Positions 56,482 to 64,000 of a stretch of DNA of 64,000 bases are shown piece by piece. Under the pieces are notes generated by a model. It ran no database searches. It saw nothing but the letters and a program-made list of their open reading frames with translations, and was not told where the DNA came from. The DNA is from Vagococcus fluvialis (lineage in GTDB: Bacteria > Bacillota > Bacilli > Lactobacillales > Vagococcaceae): assembly GCF_003337315.1 (NCBI RefSeq), contig NZ_QPJV01000001.1:248001-312000 (forward strand), in the 5' to 3' direction. Made by a program: the position numbers and the translations under genes. Numbering within the stretch: the stretch's first letter is position 1; each line of letters opens with the position of its first letter.

Positions 56482-58599
56482 TTATTTTCGTGTCTCAGCA
56501 TAAGCATTTACGACTTGTTTTAAGATAGCTGTGTTTGTTCCGTCTTTATCATCTGTGATATGTGGAATAACAACACTAACTGCAATTTGTGGATCATCGT
56601 ATGGTGCGAATCCAACTATTGTACTATTAATAACTTCATCTACTTTTTCTGTTCTTGGATTAACAGCAAATGTTTCGGCTGTACCAGTTTTAGCAGCAAT
56701 TGGTAAACTTGCGCCTTGTAACGCATGTCCCGTCCCAAGAGGCCCATTTACTACTTGAACCATACCTTCATGAATAATATTAAATTCACTTTCCATACCT
56801 TCGATAATATTTAAAGTCTTAGGTTTAATTTCTTCTTTTATCTCACCTAAATCTCCTGTTTCATCGTTACCATAAATTCCTTTAACAACATGGGGAGCCA
56901 CGCGAGTTCCTTTGTTAGCTACCGTTGCAACATATTGATTTAATTGCATTGGTGTATAAGTATCGTAGTTACCAAAAGATAAGTCTAAAGCTTTACCCAT
57001 TGTTCCTTGGATTAAGTTTTTATCATCATCATAATATTTTTTGTTTACAATACCTGTTCCCTCACCAGGTAAATCAATGCCCGTTGACGTTCCTAAACCA
57101 AATTGTTCATAAGTTGTTCTTAACACTTCGAAGACTCTCGTATCAATTGGTAAACTCATATTCGGTACGTAAGTTGTTCCCATCATTGCCATAGCAATCT
57201 TCATCATATAAACGTTTGAAGATACTTCTAAAGCTTGAACAGTTGTTAACGGAACCGAACTATAATGGTTAAATAATGAGGATTTAACTTGTCCACCTTC
57301 AAATACAAGGGGCTCATCAATCATTGTTTCATTTCCACTAATAACTCCGTTTTGATAACCTGACATAATAGTAGCTGCTTTAATTGATGATCCAGGTTCA
57401 AATGCTTTATTGTAAGTTCCTAAAGCATCATCTGATAGTTTTCCAGTTTCAGTGTCATGGTTTAATCCGACCATAGCTAAAATATTACCTGTTTTTGGTT
57501 CAGTTACAACAACATAAGCACCTTCTGATAAATCTGCTTTCCCATTTTCAATCAAAGTATTGTAGTTTGCTCTTAAAATTTCTTCTACTTTTTTCTGGAA
57601 TTCTAAGTCGATTGTTAAAACGACGTTATCCCCTTTTTCACTTTGTTTTGTTTCTTTTTTAGAAACAATTTTTTGATTTTTATCTGTTACAACTTCAGAT
57701 TCACCTTTTTTACCACGTAAGGCATCCTCATATGATTCTTCTAAGTAACTTAATCCCACACGGTCATTAATTTTATAACCTTTTTTCAAATACTCTTCTG
57801 CTTTTTCTTCTGGAATACCTTGTTTTTCTGTTGAAACAGTTCCTAAAATAGAACGAATTTGGTCCTCTTTAGGATACTCACGTTCCCAATCCATTCCAGC
57901 TGAAAGTCCTGGAATAGTAGCTGCGTTTTCTCCAACTACAGCTACTTCTTCAGGAGTTACATTTTTGTTTTTAATTGTGATTGGTTGTAAAGTTGTTCCC
58001 GCATTAATTTTTTTAAAGACTGTTGCTACTTTTTCTTCTTCGGCAGATAATTTAACTTTCTCAGGATCAACTTTTTCTACCATTTTAGTATAAAGTTCTC
58101 CTTGTGAAAGCTGCTCGCCCTTACTATTTAATTTATCAGAAACTGTTAGTTTTGATTCTGCTTCTTTTAACTCTTCAGGGTCTGCTAAAATGTAATCCGT
58201 TTTATCTCTATCAGATAATTTTTCAGGTTCAATATTGATTAATGAAGCAATTTCCTGACTTGTTTCTTTAATTTCTTGAGCTGACATACCAACACTTCTT
58301 GTATAAAGAATGGCTTGATCAGCTTTATTTCCTACTAAAATGTTTCCTTTTGAATCATATATATAGCCACGCGGGGCATTCTCTTCAATAATATTCTTTT
58401 GCCCTTTTTCAACAATTTTAACGAATTCATCATGCTGATTAATTTGTAAGTAAGACAACCTTACTACTAAAGCGGTAAATAGGATAAAGACAATAAAAAA
58501 TAGAAAGTCTAACCTAAAAGGAATATGACCTTTCTTACCAGTTTTTTCATTTTTAGTTTTTTTAGAAAAGGGACGCCAAGATGTTTTTTTATTTTTCAT
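56482..58599 (-). CDS. Class B penicillin-binding protein, elongation type (PBP2b-like)
   Basis: 705 residues. A basic cytoplasmic tail and one membrane helix (about 29-50) are followed by a pedestal (APRGYIYDSKGNIL near 75-88) and a transpeptidase domain with Ser404-x-x-Lys407 (SSIK), Ser460-Ser-Asn462 and Lys637-Thr-Gly. It cross-links peptidoglycan, probably in sidewall elongation, since it has no PASTA repeats as in the division PBPs. The gene is monocistronic between thrS and rpmG. A dyad overlaps its -35. Confidence 0.93.
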   Translation of the reverse strand: MKNKKTSWRPFSKKTKNEKTGKKGHIPFRLDFLFFIVFILFTALVVRLSYLQINQHDEFVKIVEKGQKNIIEENAPRGYIYDSKGNILVGNKADQAILYTRSVGMSAQEIKETSQEIASLINIEPEKLSDRDKTDYILADPEELKEAESKLTVSDKLNSKGEQLSQGELYTKMVEKVDPEKVKLSAEEEKVATVFKKINAGTTLQPITIKNKNVTPEEVAVVGENAATIPGLSAGMDWEREYPKEDQIRSILGTVSTEKQGIPEEKAEEYLKKGYKINDRVGLSYLEESYEDALRGKKGESEVVTDKNQKIVSKKETKQSEKGDNVVLTIDLEFQKKVEEILRANYNTLIENGKADLSEGAYVVVTEPKTGNILAMVGLNHDTETGKLSDDALGTYNKAFEPGSSIKAATIMSGYQNGVISGNETMIDEPLVFEGGQVKSSLFNHYSSVPLTTVQALEVSSNVYMMKIAMAMMGTTYVPNMSLPIDTRVFEVLRTTYEQFGLGTSTGIDLPGEGTGIVNKKYYDDDKNLIQGTMGKALDLSFGNYDTYTPMQLNQYVATVANKGTRVAPHVVKGIYGNDETGDLGEIKEEIKPKTLNIIEGMESEFNIIHEGMVQVVNGPLGTGHALQGASLPIAAKTGTAETFAVNPRTEKVDEVINSTIVGFAPYDDPQIAVSVVIPHITDDKDGTNTAILKQVVNAYAETRK

Positions 58600-58637
58600 T
58601 TATATAAATAGTCCTTTCGGTTCGAGGATTGATATTT

Positions 58638-58666
58638 ATTATAAGCTATAAAGCACTTAGATTTAA
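58638..58666 (-). promoter_or_regulatory. Candidate PBP promoter with flanking dyad
   Basis: Minus-strand TATAAT (58643-58638) and weak TTAAAT -35 (58666-58661), 17 bases apart. CACTTAG (58654-58660) and CTAAGTG (58673-58679) form an inverted repeat around the -35. Confidence 0.5.
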
Positions 58667-58779
58667 ACTTTACTAAGTGATTTTAACAAATTTTTAGATT
58701 TAAACGCTATTAATGAGTATCTCATTTATTAGCCCCATTTTCAACGATATTCACTTATCTTTCATACTTTTTTAGGAAT

Positions 58780-58819
58780 AAAAAAGAAAGAAAAACCTAA
58801 TACTTAGGTCTTTCTTTCT
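58780..58819 (-). terminator. Terminator after thrS
   Basis: The 5' arm 58785-58800 pairs with 58804-58819 (AGAAAGA...CCTAA with TTAGG...TCTTTCT, with minor mismatches). T-rich on the minus strand. Confidence 0.82.
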
Positions 58820-58833
58820 AAAGTTTTATAAAA

Positions 58834-60777
58834 TTATTTGCGGCTGTAGTTTTTAACGTCAGCTACAACTGAATCAACAAACATATCAACGTTCATTGTT
58901 TGAGTTTCTTTACTACCATAACGACGAATATTAACTTCACCGTTATCTAATTCTTTATCTCCTACTACGATTTGATAAGGAACTTTTTGTGTTTGAGATT
59001 CACGAATCTTATAGCCCATTTTTTCATTACGAATATCCACATCAAAACGTAAACCTTGCATATCTAATTTTTCTTTAATTTCAAAGGCATAATCACTATG
59101 TAAGTCTAAGTTTACAGGAATGATTGTTCCTTGAATTGGTGCTAACCATGTTGGGAAAGCTCCTTTATGAACTTCAGTTAGATGAGCTACAAAACGTTCC
59201 ATAGTAGAAACAATACCACGGTGGATAACAACTGGACGGTGGTTATTTTCTCCATCTTCACCTACATAAGTTAAGTCAAAACGCTCTGGTAATAAGAAGT
59301 CTAATTGAATTGTAGAAAGAGTTTCTTCTGTTCCTAAAGCTGTTTTAATTTGAACATCCATCTTAGGTCCGTAGAATGCTGCCTCACCTTCTGCTTCAAA
59401 GAACTCAACGCCAGCTTCTTGTAAAGCTTCACGTAAAGTACTTTCAGCTTTTTGCCACATCTCATCATCATCAAAATATTTTTCAGTGTTGTTAGGGTCA
59501 CGTAAGCTTAAACGTAAACGATAATCATCAATGTTAAAGTCTTCGTAAACTCCTACCATTAATTTTAATGTACGCATGAATTCATCTTTAATTTGATCGG
59601 GTCTAACAAAAGTATGACCGTCATTTAAAGTCATTTCACGCACGCGAGAAAGACCAGATAAAGCTCCTGATTTTTCATAACGGTGCATTTGACCAAGTTC
59701 AGCAATCCGAATTGGTAATTCACGGTAACTATGAATATCATTTTTATAAACCATCATATGGTGAGGACAGTTCATTGGGCGAAGAACTAACATCTCTCCG
59801 TCTCCCATATCCATTGGTGGGAACATGTCTTCATGATAATGATCCCAGTGTCCACTAGTTTTATATAGGTCAACATTTGCCATAATTGGCGTATAAACAT
59901 GTTGGTAACCTAAGCTGATTTCTTTATCAGTAATGTATCTTTCGATAACGCGGCGGATTGTCGCACCTTTTGGTAACCAGAATGGTAAACCAGAACCTAC
60001 ATCTGGGTTAACCATAAATAAATCAAGTTCTTTACCTAATTTACGGTGGTCACGCTCTTTAGCTTCTTCACGCATTTTTAAGTACTCTTTTAATTCTTTT
60101 TTATCAAAGAAAGCTGTACCGTAAACACGTTGCATCATTTTATTGTTTGAGTTACCTCTCCAATAAGCACCAGCTACTGATAATAATTTGAAGACTTGGA
60201 TGCGTCCTGTTGAGGGTACATGAACCCCGCGACACAAGTCTACAAAATCACCTTGATCATAAACTGTAATAATTTCGTCTGCTGGCAAATCATTAATAAG
60301 TTCTTCTTTATAAGGATCTCCTTTGAAGATTTCTAAAGCTTCTTCTTTAGAAACTTCTTTTCTAACAATTGGGTTATTTTCTTTAACGATTTTCATCATT
60401 TCTTCTTCGATTTTAACTAAATCTTCTTCAGAAACAGCATGACCTTCGTTATCTGTATCATAGTAAAATCCGTTATCAATTGCTGGCCCTACTCCAAAAT
60501 GAATATCTGGGAATAGTCTTCTTAAAGCGTTAGCCATTAAGTGGGCTGTTGAGTGGCGTAAAATTTGTAATGAGTCATCATGACCTGGTGTAACGATTTC
60601 TAGTTTCCCATCAACTTTGATTTCGCGATTTAAATCAATTAATTCTCCATTTAATTTACCAGCTAAAGCTTTTTTAGCCAAACCTGGGCTAATGCTTTTA
60701 GCAATGTCATATGTTGTTGTTTTTGATTCAAATTCCTTTATAGCTCCGTCTGGGAAAGTAATTTTAATAACTGACAT
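58834..60777 (-). CDS. thrS: Threonyl-tRNA synthetase
   Basis: 647 residues. N-terminal TGS domain (1-60), editing domain ([15 protein letters not shown] near 76 and the following SAD-type Cys/His set), class II core with a zinc site around RPMNCPHHM, and a C-terminal anticodon domain (last 100 residues). It charges tRNA-Thr and removes mischarged serine. A T-box leader of about 210 bases upstream regulates it by tRNA-Thr charging. Confidence 0.98.
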   Translation of the reverse strand: MSVIKITFPDGAIKEFESKTTTYDIAKSISPGLAKKALAGKLNGELIDLNREIKVDGKLEIVTPGHDDSLQILRHSTAHLMANALRRLFPDIHFGVGPAIDNGFYYDTDNEGHAVSEEDLVKIEEEMMKIVKENNPIVRKEVSKEEALEIFKGDPYKEELINDLPADEIITVYDQGDFVDLCRGVHVPSTGRIQVFKLLSVAGAYWRGNSNNKMMQRVYGTAFFDKKELKEYLKMREEAKERDHRKLGKELDLFMVNPDVGSGLPFWLPKGATIRRVIERYITDKEISLGYQHVYTPIMANVDLYKTSGHWDHYHEDMFPPMDMGDGEMLVLRPMNCPHHMMVYKNDIHSYRELPIRIAELGQMHRYEKSGALSGLSRVREMTLNDGHTFVRPDQIKDEFMRTLKLMVGVYEDFNIDDYRLRLSLRDPNNTEKYFDDDEMWQKAESTLREALQEAGVEFFEAEGEAAFYGPKMDVQIKTALGTEETLSTIQLDFLLPERFDLTYVGEDGENNHRPVVIHRGIVSTMERFVAHLTEVHKGAFPTWLAPIQGTIIPVNLDLHSDYAFEIKEKLDMQGLRFDVDIRNEKMGYKIRESQTQKVPYQIVVGDKELDNGEVNIRRYGSKETQTMNVDMFVDSVVADVKNYSRK

Positions 60778-60799
60778 CTAATCTCCTCCTAAAAATTTG

Positions 60800-61015
60800 T
60801 ATAAAAAAAGCCCTATTAAGCTTATAAAAGCTCAATAGGACGAAATTATCGTGGTTCCACCTAATTTTTTGATAGTTAAATAAACTACCAACTCTAGCGT
60901 TTTAACGGTACGACCGGCTTCGTTTCAACGAAACTTTCCAAAGTGGTCAATTACTGTACTTATTTAGAAAGCTTTCAGTCGAGGCTTTCCTCCCTTTAAA
61001 ACAGTTCTCAATAAT
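60800..61015 (-). promoter_or_regulatory. T-box riboswitch of thrS
   Basis: The conserved T-box AGGTGGAACCACG (minus strand 60862-60850) is followed by a terminator: CCTATTGAGCTT (60839-60828) with AAGCTTAATAGG (60823-60812) and a T7 run. The T-box can pair into the alternative antiterminator. The stem I region lies at about 60900-61000. An ACC codon at 60947-60945 is the likely Thr specifier, not proven by folding. The gap 60778-61095 is otherwise without genes. Confidence 0.93.
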
Positions 61016-61095
61016 CGGTGTCTTTGTCAACAATCAAATATTTTTGTATTAAAGTCATTTAAACACTTTTTTTTCTGATTAGCAAGTCTTTTTGA

Positions 61096-62730
61096 TTAAT
61101 TTTTTAATTTAAAAGTTTTTGGCGCTACTTTTATAATAACGACTACTCCAACTATAAAATAAAGAATTGAGAAAATGGAAATAATAATTCCATATTCAAA
61201 ACCAACTGATTTAATTTGTAGACTTATATAGGCTAGCATATAAAATAACCAATCAACAAATTTATAGACAGGGTTTTTCACTTCAAAATCACTCGTAAAT
61301 GGTTGTAAAATATAATAGACAAATAGTTCATGAAATGAAAACAGAATAGATAAACTTAGCATAACAAAGAGTACTAAAAGTAGAAATTCTAGGCTTAGTG
61401 GTTTTTTATTAACAAGATTAAAAATATTAATCCATAAATAAATCGTTAAACTAATGATTCCATTGTAATAAAATATTTTTAAAAAGCGGTAGAAAAAACC
61501 TTGTATAATGGCTTTTGGTTCTCTATAAAAAGGATACGTTAACATAGATGAATCACAATTAACGAATACTGTCTGAACCACTTTTTTACCAAATGAAAGT
61601 AGGAATAAGATAAAGAACATCCCTGGGATAAAGTTATACAAAATTCTCTCCAATCTATCCGCACTGATTCCAATTGGTACAATAACACTAGCAACAACAA
61701 TGGTTAACATAACAGCACTAACTATTCCTACACGAATTAGTAAGCTTTTTCTTAAAGATGATCTAAAACGGCTGAAAAGTAAAGCATTTAAGTACTTGCT
61801 ACCCTTTAGTTTATCTAATTTTTGATCATCTTCTTCTTTTTCAAGTTTCATTTTAGTACCTTCACCTAAGTACTGTTTTTGTTGTTGTTCTTTTTTATTA
61901 GCTCCCCCGTAATTAATCATCACTTCTGATGATTTAAACATTTGCTGTGAGTACGCTTCGTAGCGTTTGAAATGAACATACAGATATAAAAATGGGAACC
62001 ATAAAACTAACCAAATAAAAGCACTCATCCAATTAATAATAATTTTTTCTAGTAAATAAAATTCTTGATTAACAATTAAGACATAAGATAAACCTAAAAC
62101 GCCAACTGTCCAAAGGGTAATAAGCGTTAGTTTTAGAATAAGTCTGTGTTTCATTAAGGTCATATGTAAGTCCACAACTAGCCAAATAAGTGACATTGAA
62201 AGGCTAGAAAAAATACCAATTAATAAATACAAAATAATATTTTTTTCTAAAAAGCCAATCACTAAAAAACTAGGCAGCATAAAAATCAAGTCATTCAAAA
62301 TCTTTAACAGAGATGTTCTTTTAATGTATTGTTCTTTAGAAACTCTAAAATTAACAATAAATTGTACTTCTTGTTTTGTCAGACTGGGAAAAATTTTTCC
62401 AATACAAGTCCAAATTACATTAAAAGCGATAAACCAAACGAAAAATAGGGATACTTCTGTCTCTAAAAAGCTATTAACTCCCTTAGCTATCAAATAACTT
62501 AAAGCAAAAGGGATAGTTTGCAAGACAAAGGAAAGTAGTAATGAAAAAATTAATTTAATAATAGCAACACCTTTTTTTAGTCCATATTCGCGGTACAACA
62601 TAGTTGTCGGAATCATTTTACCAATCAGTGGTAATCTACCTAAAAAATAAATAAGTCCATTAACAAAACTACTTGCCTTATACTTTCTAAAACGCCAATC
62701 TAAATCAATTAATGCTTTAATTTCACTCAT
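61096..62730 (-). CDS. ABC-2-type transporter permease
   Basis: 544 residues from the ATG at 62730, which overlaps the ATPase stop by eight bases (ATGAGTGA). Two groups of hydrophobic helices (about 25-260 and 325-540) flank a long charged loop (about 270-325) with KKEQQQKQ. The permease is larger than EcsB and I do not assign a substrate. It pairs with the upstream ATPase; export of a peptide or lipid is possible. No clear terminator follows before the thrS leader. Confidence 0.82.
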   Translation of the reverse strand: MSEIKALIDLDWRFRKYKASSFVNGLIYFLGRLPLIGKMIPTTMLYREYGLKKGVAIIKLIFSLLLSFVLQTIPFALSYLIAKGVNSFLETEVSLFFVWFIAFNVIWTCIGKIFPSLTKQEVQFIVNFRVSKEQYIKRTSLLKILNDLIFMLPSFLVIGFLEKNIILYLLIGIFSSLSMSLIWLVVDLHMTLMKHRLILKLTLITLWTVGVLGLSYVLIVNQEFYLLEKIIINWMSAFIWLVLWFPFLYLYVHFKRYEAYSQQMFKSSEVMINYGGANKKEQQQKQYLGEGTKMKLEKEEDDQKLDKLKGSKYLNALLFSRFRSSLRKSLLIRVGIVSAVMLTIVVASVIVPIGISADRLERILYNFIPGMFFILFLLSFGKKVVQTVFVNCDSSMLTYPFYREPKAIIQGFFYRFLKIFYYNGIISLTIYLWINIFNLVNKKPLSLEFLLLVLFVMLSLSILFSFHELFVYYILQPFTSDFEVKNPVYKFVDWLFYMLAYISLQIKSVGFEYGIIISIFSILYFIVGVVVIIKVAPKTFKLKN

Positions 62731-63442
62731 TAGCACTCGCCCCATCTTCTTCAGAAAGTAAACGGACAATTTCATTTTCAAAATCTTCATCGTGAATTTT
62801 ACTTGTTGGAATTCCTCTAAGCTCTCCGTTATGAAGAAGAACAATCTCATCACATAAATCTTTTGCTAGTTGTAAAATATGAGTTGAGAAGATAACAACT
62901 GATTCAGATTTCATCGACAATATTAATTCTTTTACTTCATGAGCAGCAACAACGTCAAAAGAAGTTAAAGGCTCATCTAGTAGTAAAATAGGCGGTTGAA
63001 TCATCATTGTCGCAATCATTTGAACTTTGTTACGCATTCCATGAGAATACTCTTTCATCAAACGATGACGATCTTCTTCTTTAATCCCAACTTTAGCTAA
63101 ATAAGAATCAGGCGTTCTAATATTTTTCATTTGATGTTGATTCATATCAATAAAAAATTTAATAAACTCATATCCTGTCATAAAATCAGGGACATTAGGT
63201 GTCGCATGGACTAAACCAATATCAGTTTCTTTATAATCAACGTCTTGGTTATCTTCGTGTAATTGAATACGACCACTTTCAAAGGGAATATCTTTTGAGA
63301 TACAGTTAAACAGAGTCGTTTTACCTGCTCCGTTTCTTCCTAACAATCCGTAGATTTTGCCTTTTTCAAATTCGAATGAGGCATTTTTTAATACTTTTTT
63401 CCCTTTAAAATCTTTTTCAAGATTTTCGACAATTAATTTCAT
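62723..63442 (-). CDS. ABC transporter ATP-binding protein
   Basis: 239 residues. Walker A GRNGAGKT at 35-42, the signature YSHGMRNKVQ near 136-145 (a degenerate LSGGQ), Walker B ILLLDEPLTSFD near 155-166 and the switch His in STHILQLA. It powers the overlapping permease. A TTGGAGG site precedes the ATG. A minus-strand TATAAT (63478-63473) is a possible -10. Confidence 0.93.
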   Translation of the reverse strand: MKLIVENLEKDFKGKKVLKNASFEFEKGKIYGLLGRNGAGKTTLFNCISKDIPFESGRIQLHEDNQDVDYKETDIGLVHATPNVPDFMTGYEFIKFFIDMNQHQMKNIRTPDSYLAKVGIKEEDRHRLMKEYSHGMRNKVQMIATMMIQPPILLLDEPLTSFDVVAAHEVKELILSMKSESVVIFSTHILQLAKDLCDEIVLLHNGELRGIPTSKIHDEDFENEIVRLLSEEDGASANE

Positions 63443-63652
63443 TTAATTCCTCCAAAAAATGTAATTTCATTAATTATACCTAAGACTATTTCTTTTATCT
63501 ATAAAAATTCGTCATTCTCTCTATTAAACGGGATTATTATTAATAAAAGAGACTATTTTGTCTAACTTCTTTTAAAGCTTTCATTTTTCTCTGTTATTTT
63601 AGCTCAAATCTTTTATAATAAAACTAAGGAACATTTGTAAGGAGGAAGCATT

Positions 63653-64000
63653 ATGAAGATAGGTATTTTTGGTGCTGGACATATGGGAAGTGCTATGATT
63701 AAAGGCTGGATTAAATCAGGAGTTGTTGCCCCACCAGATATTATTGTTCAAGGTGGTAAAAGAGGAACTGCAAGAGAATTACAACAAAGTTTGCATTTTA
63801 CTCTAACAAATAATGTAGCAGATTTTAAAGCTGTAGATATAATCTTCTTAGCAGTAGGAACACCTGCTATACTACCAATTTTAAAAGATTTACATGAGGA
63901 ATTAGACGGCTTAACTATTCCAATTATTTCTGTGTCAGCTGGAGTTTCAGTTAAGGAAATGCAAGAAATTACTGGTCAAACATACCCAATAGCTCAAGCT
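63653..64000 (+). CDS. proC: Pyrroline-5-carboxylate reductase, N-terminal part
   Basis: Partial gene cut by the right edge; 116 codons visible. AAGGAGG lies eight bases upstream of the ATG. The Rossmann motif GIFGAGHMGSAM (4-15) is followed by FLAVGTPAILPIL and by ISVSAGVSVKEM, characteristic of ProC. It makes proline from pyrroline-5-carboxylate with NAD(P)H. A TATAAT (63614-63619) is the probable -10. Confidence 0.93.
   Translation, partial: MKIGIFGAGHMGSAMIKGWIKSGVVAPPDIIVQGGKRGTARELQQSLHFTLTNNVADFKAVDIIFLAVGTPAILPILKDLHEELDGLTIPIISVSAGVSVKEMQEITGQTYPIAQA

Noticed and set aside
62731-62853. 41-residue N-terminal extension of the ABC permease
   Set aside because: It lies entirely inside the ATPase gene; the overlapping ATG at 62730 is typical translational coupling.
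63443-63652. Regulatory RNA between the ABC ATPase and proC
   Set aside because: AT-rich spacer with only short promoter-like boxes; no convincing stem or T-box motif.

Overview
The window is a contiguous piece of a low-GC Gram-positive chromosome of the order Lactobacillales. The gene order (hrcA next to hemW; rimP-nusA-rnpM-rplGA-infB-rbfA; uppS-cdsA-rseP-proS followed by polC; hflX / MetC-like / glnR / glnA; cdaA-cdaR-glmM) together with AT-rich spacers and strong GGAGG ribosome sites points to Enterococcaceae, possibly Vagococcus; the genus is only a guess. There are no tRNA or rRNA genes, CRISPR arrays, insertion sequences, prophage genes or defence islands. It is conserved core genome with a few accessory genes, and most of the interest is regulatory.

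Layout. 1-3.4 kb: the start of hrcA with two CIRCE operators, then truB-ribF-hemW. 3.4-5.5 kb: an M42 peptidase and a Gfo/Idh oxidoreductase. 5.6-10.6 kb: the nusA-infB operon with a terminator-like hairpin in its leader. 10.7-11.5 kb: a membrane-anchored metallophosphoesterase. 11.6-20.6 kb: uppS-cdsA-rseP-proS and polC (lipid and cell-wall precursors, intramembrane proteolysis, tRNA charging, replication). 20.8-24.0 kb: rpsB-tsf and pyrH-frr, with structured RNA candidates before rpsB and between rpsB and tsf. 24.2-34.3 kb is mostly plus-strand: a histidine phosphatase, a small membrane protein, an MFS-like transporter divergent from a TipA-type MerR regulator, an MBL hydrolase, uppP, a P1B-4 ATPase under Fur/PerR-type boxes, a degV-DUF1836-degV operon and rpsT.

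34.3-46.9 kb, minus strand: holA, comEC-comEB-comEA, a Lon/PDZ protease, coaD, rsmD, the c-di-AMP cluster cdaA-cdaR-glmM, efp and glnR-glnA with a palindromic GlnR operator. 47.0-51.2 kb: hflX with a MetC-like PLP enzyme, miaA and a glycerophosphodiesterase. 51.3-54.5 kb: a DUF3042 small protein, then fthC-gluP-yqgQ-glcK-rhodanese. 54.6-56.4 kb: a run of very small membrane proteins, a MazG-like enzyme and rpmG. 56.5-60.8 kb: a class B PBP and thrS with a T-box leader. 61.1-64.0 kb: an ABC exporter pair and the start of proC.

Several start sites were moved from the longest reading frame to the codon with a proper ribosome site (rplGA, the DUF308-like gene, merR, uppP, P1B-4 ATPase, first degV, comEC, glnA, MetC-like gene, glpQ-like gene, yqgQ, gluP, fthC, the 59-residue protein, the ABC permease). 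No frameshifted genes were seen. I found no convincing new multi-gene system. The best leads are the hairpin that shares its arm with the MBL gene's ribosome site, the Fur-plus-PerR promoter of the metal exporter, the nusA leader hairpin, the rpsB/tsf RNA elements and the paired degV operon.
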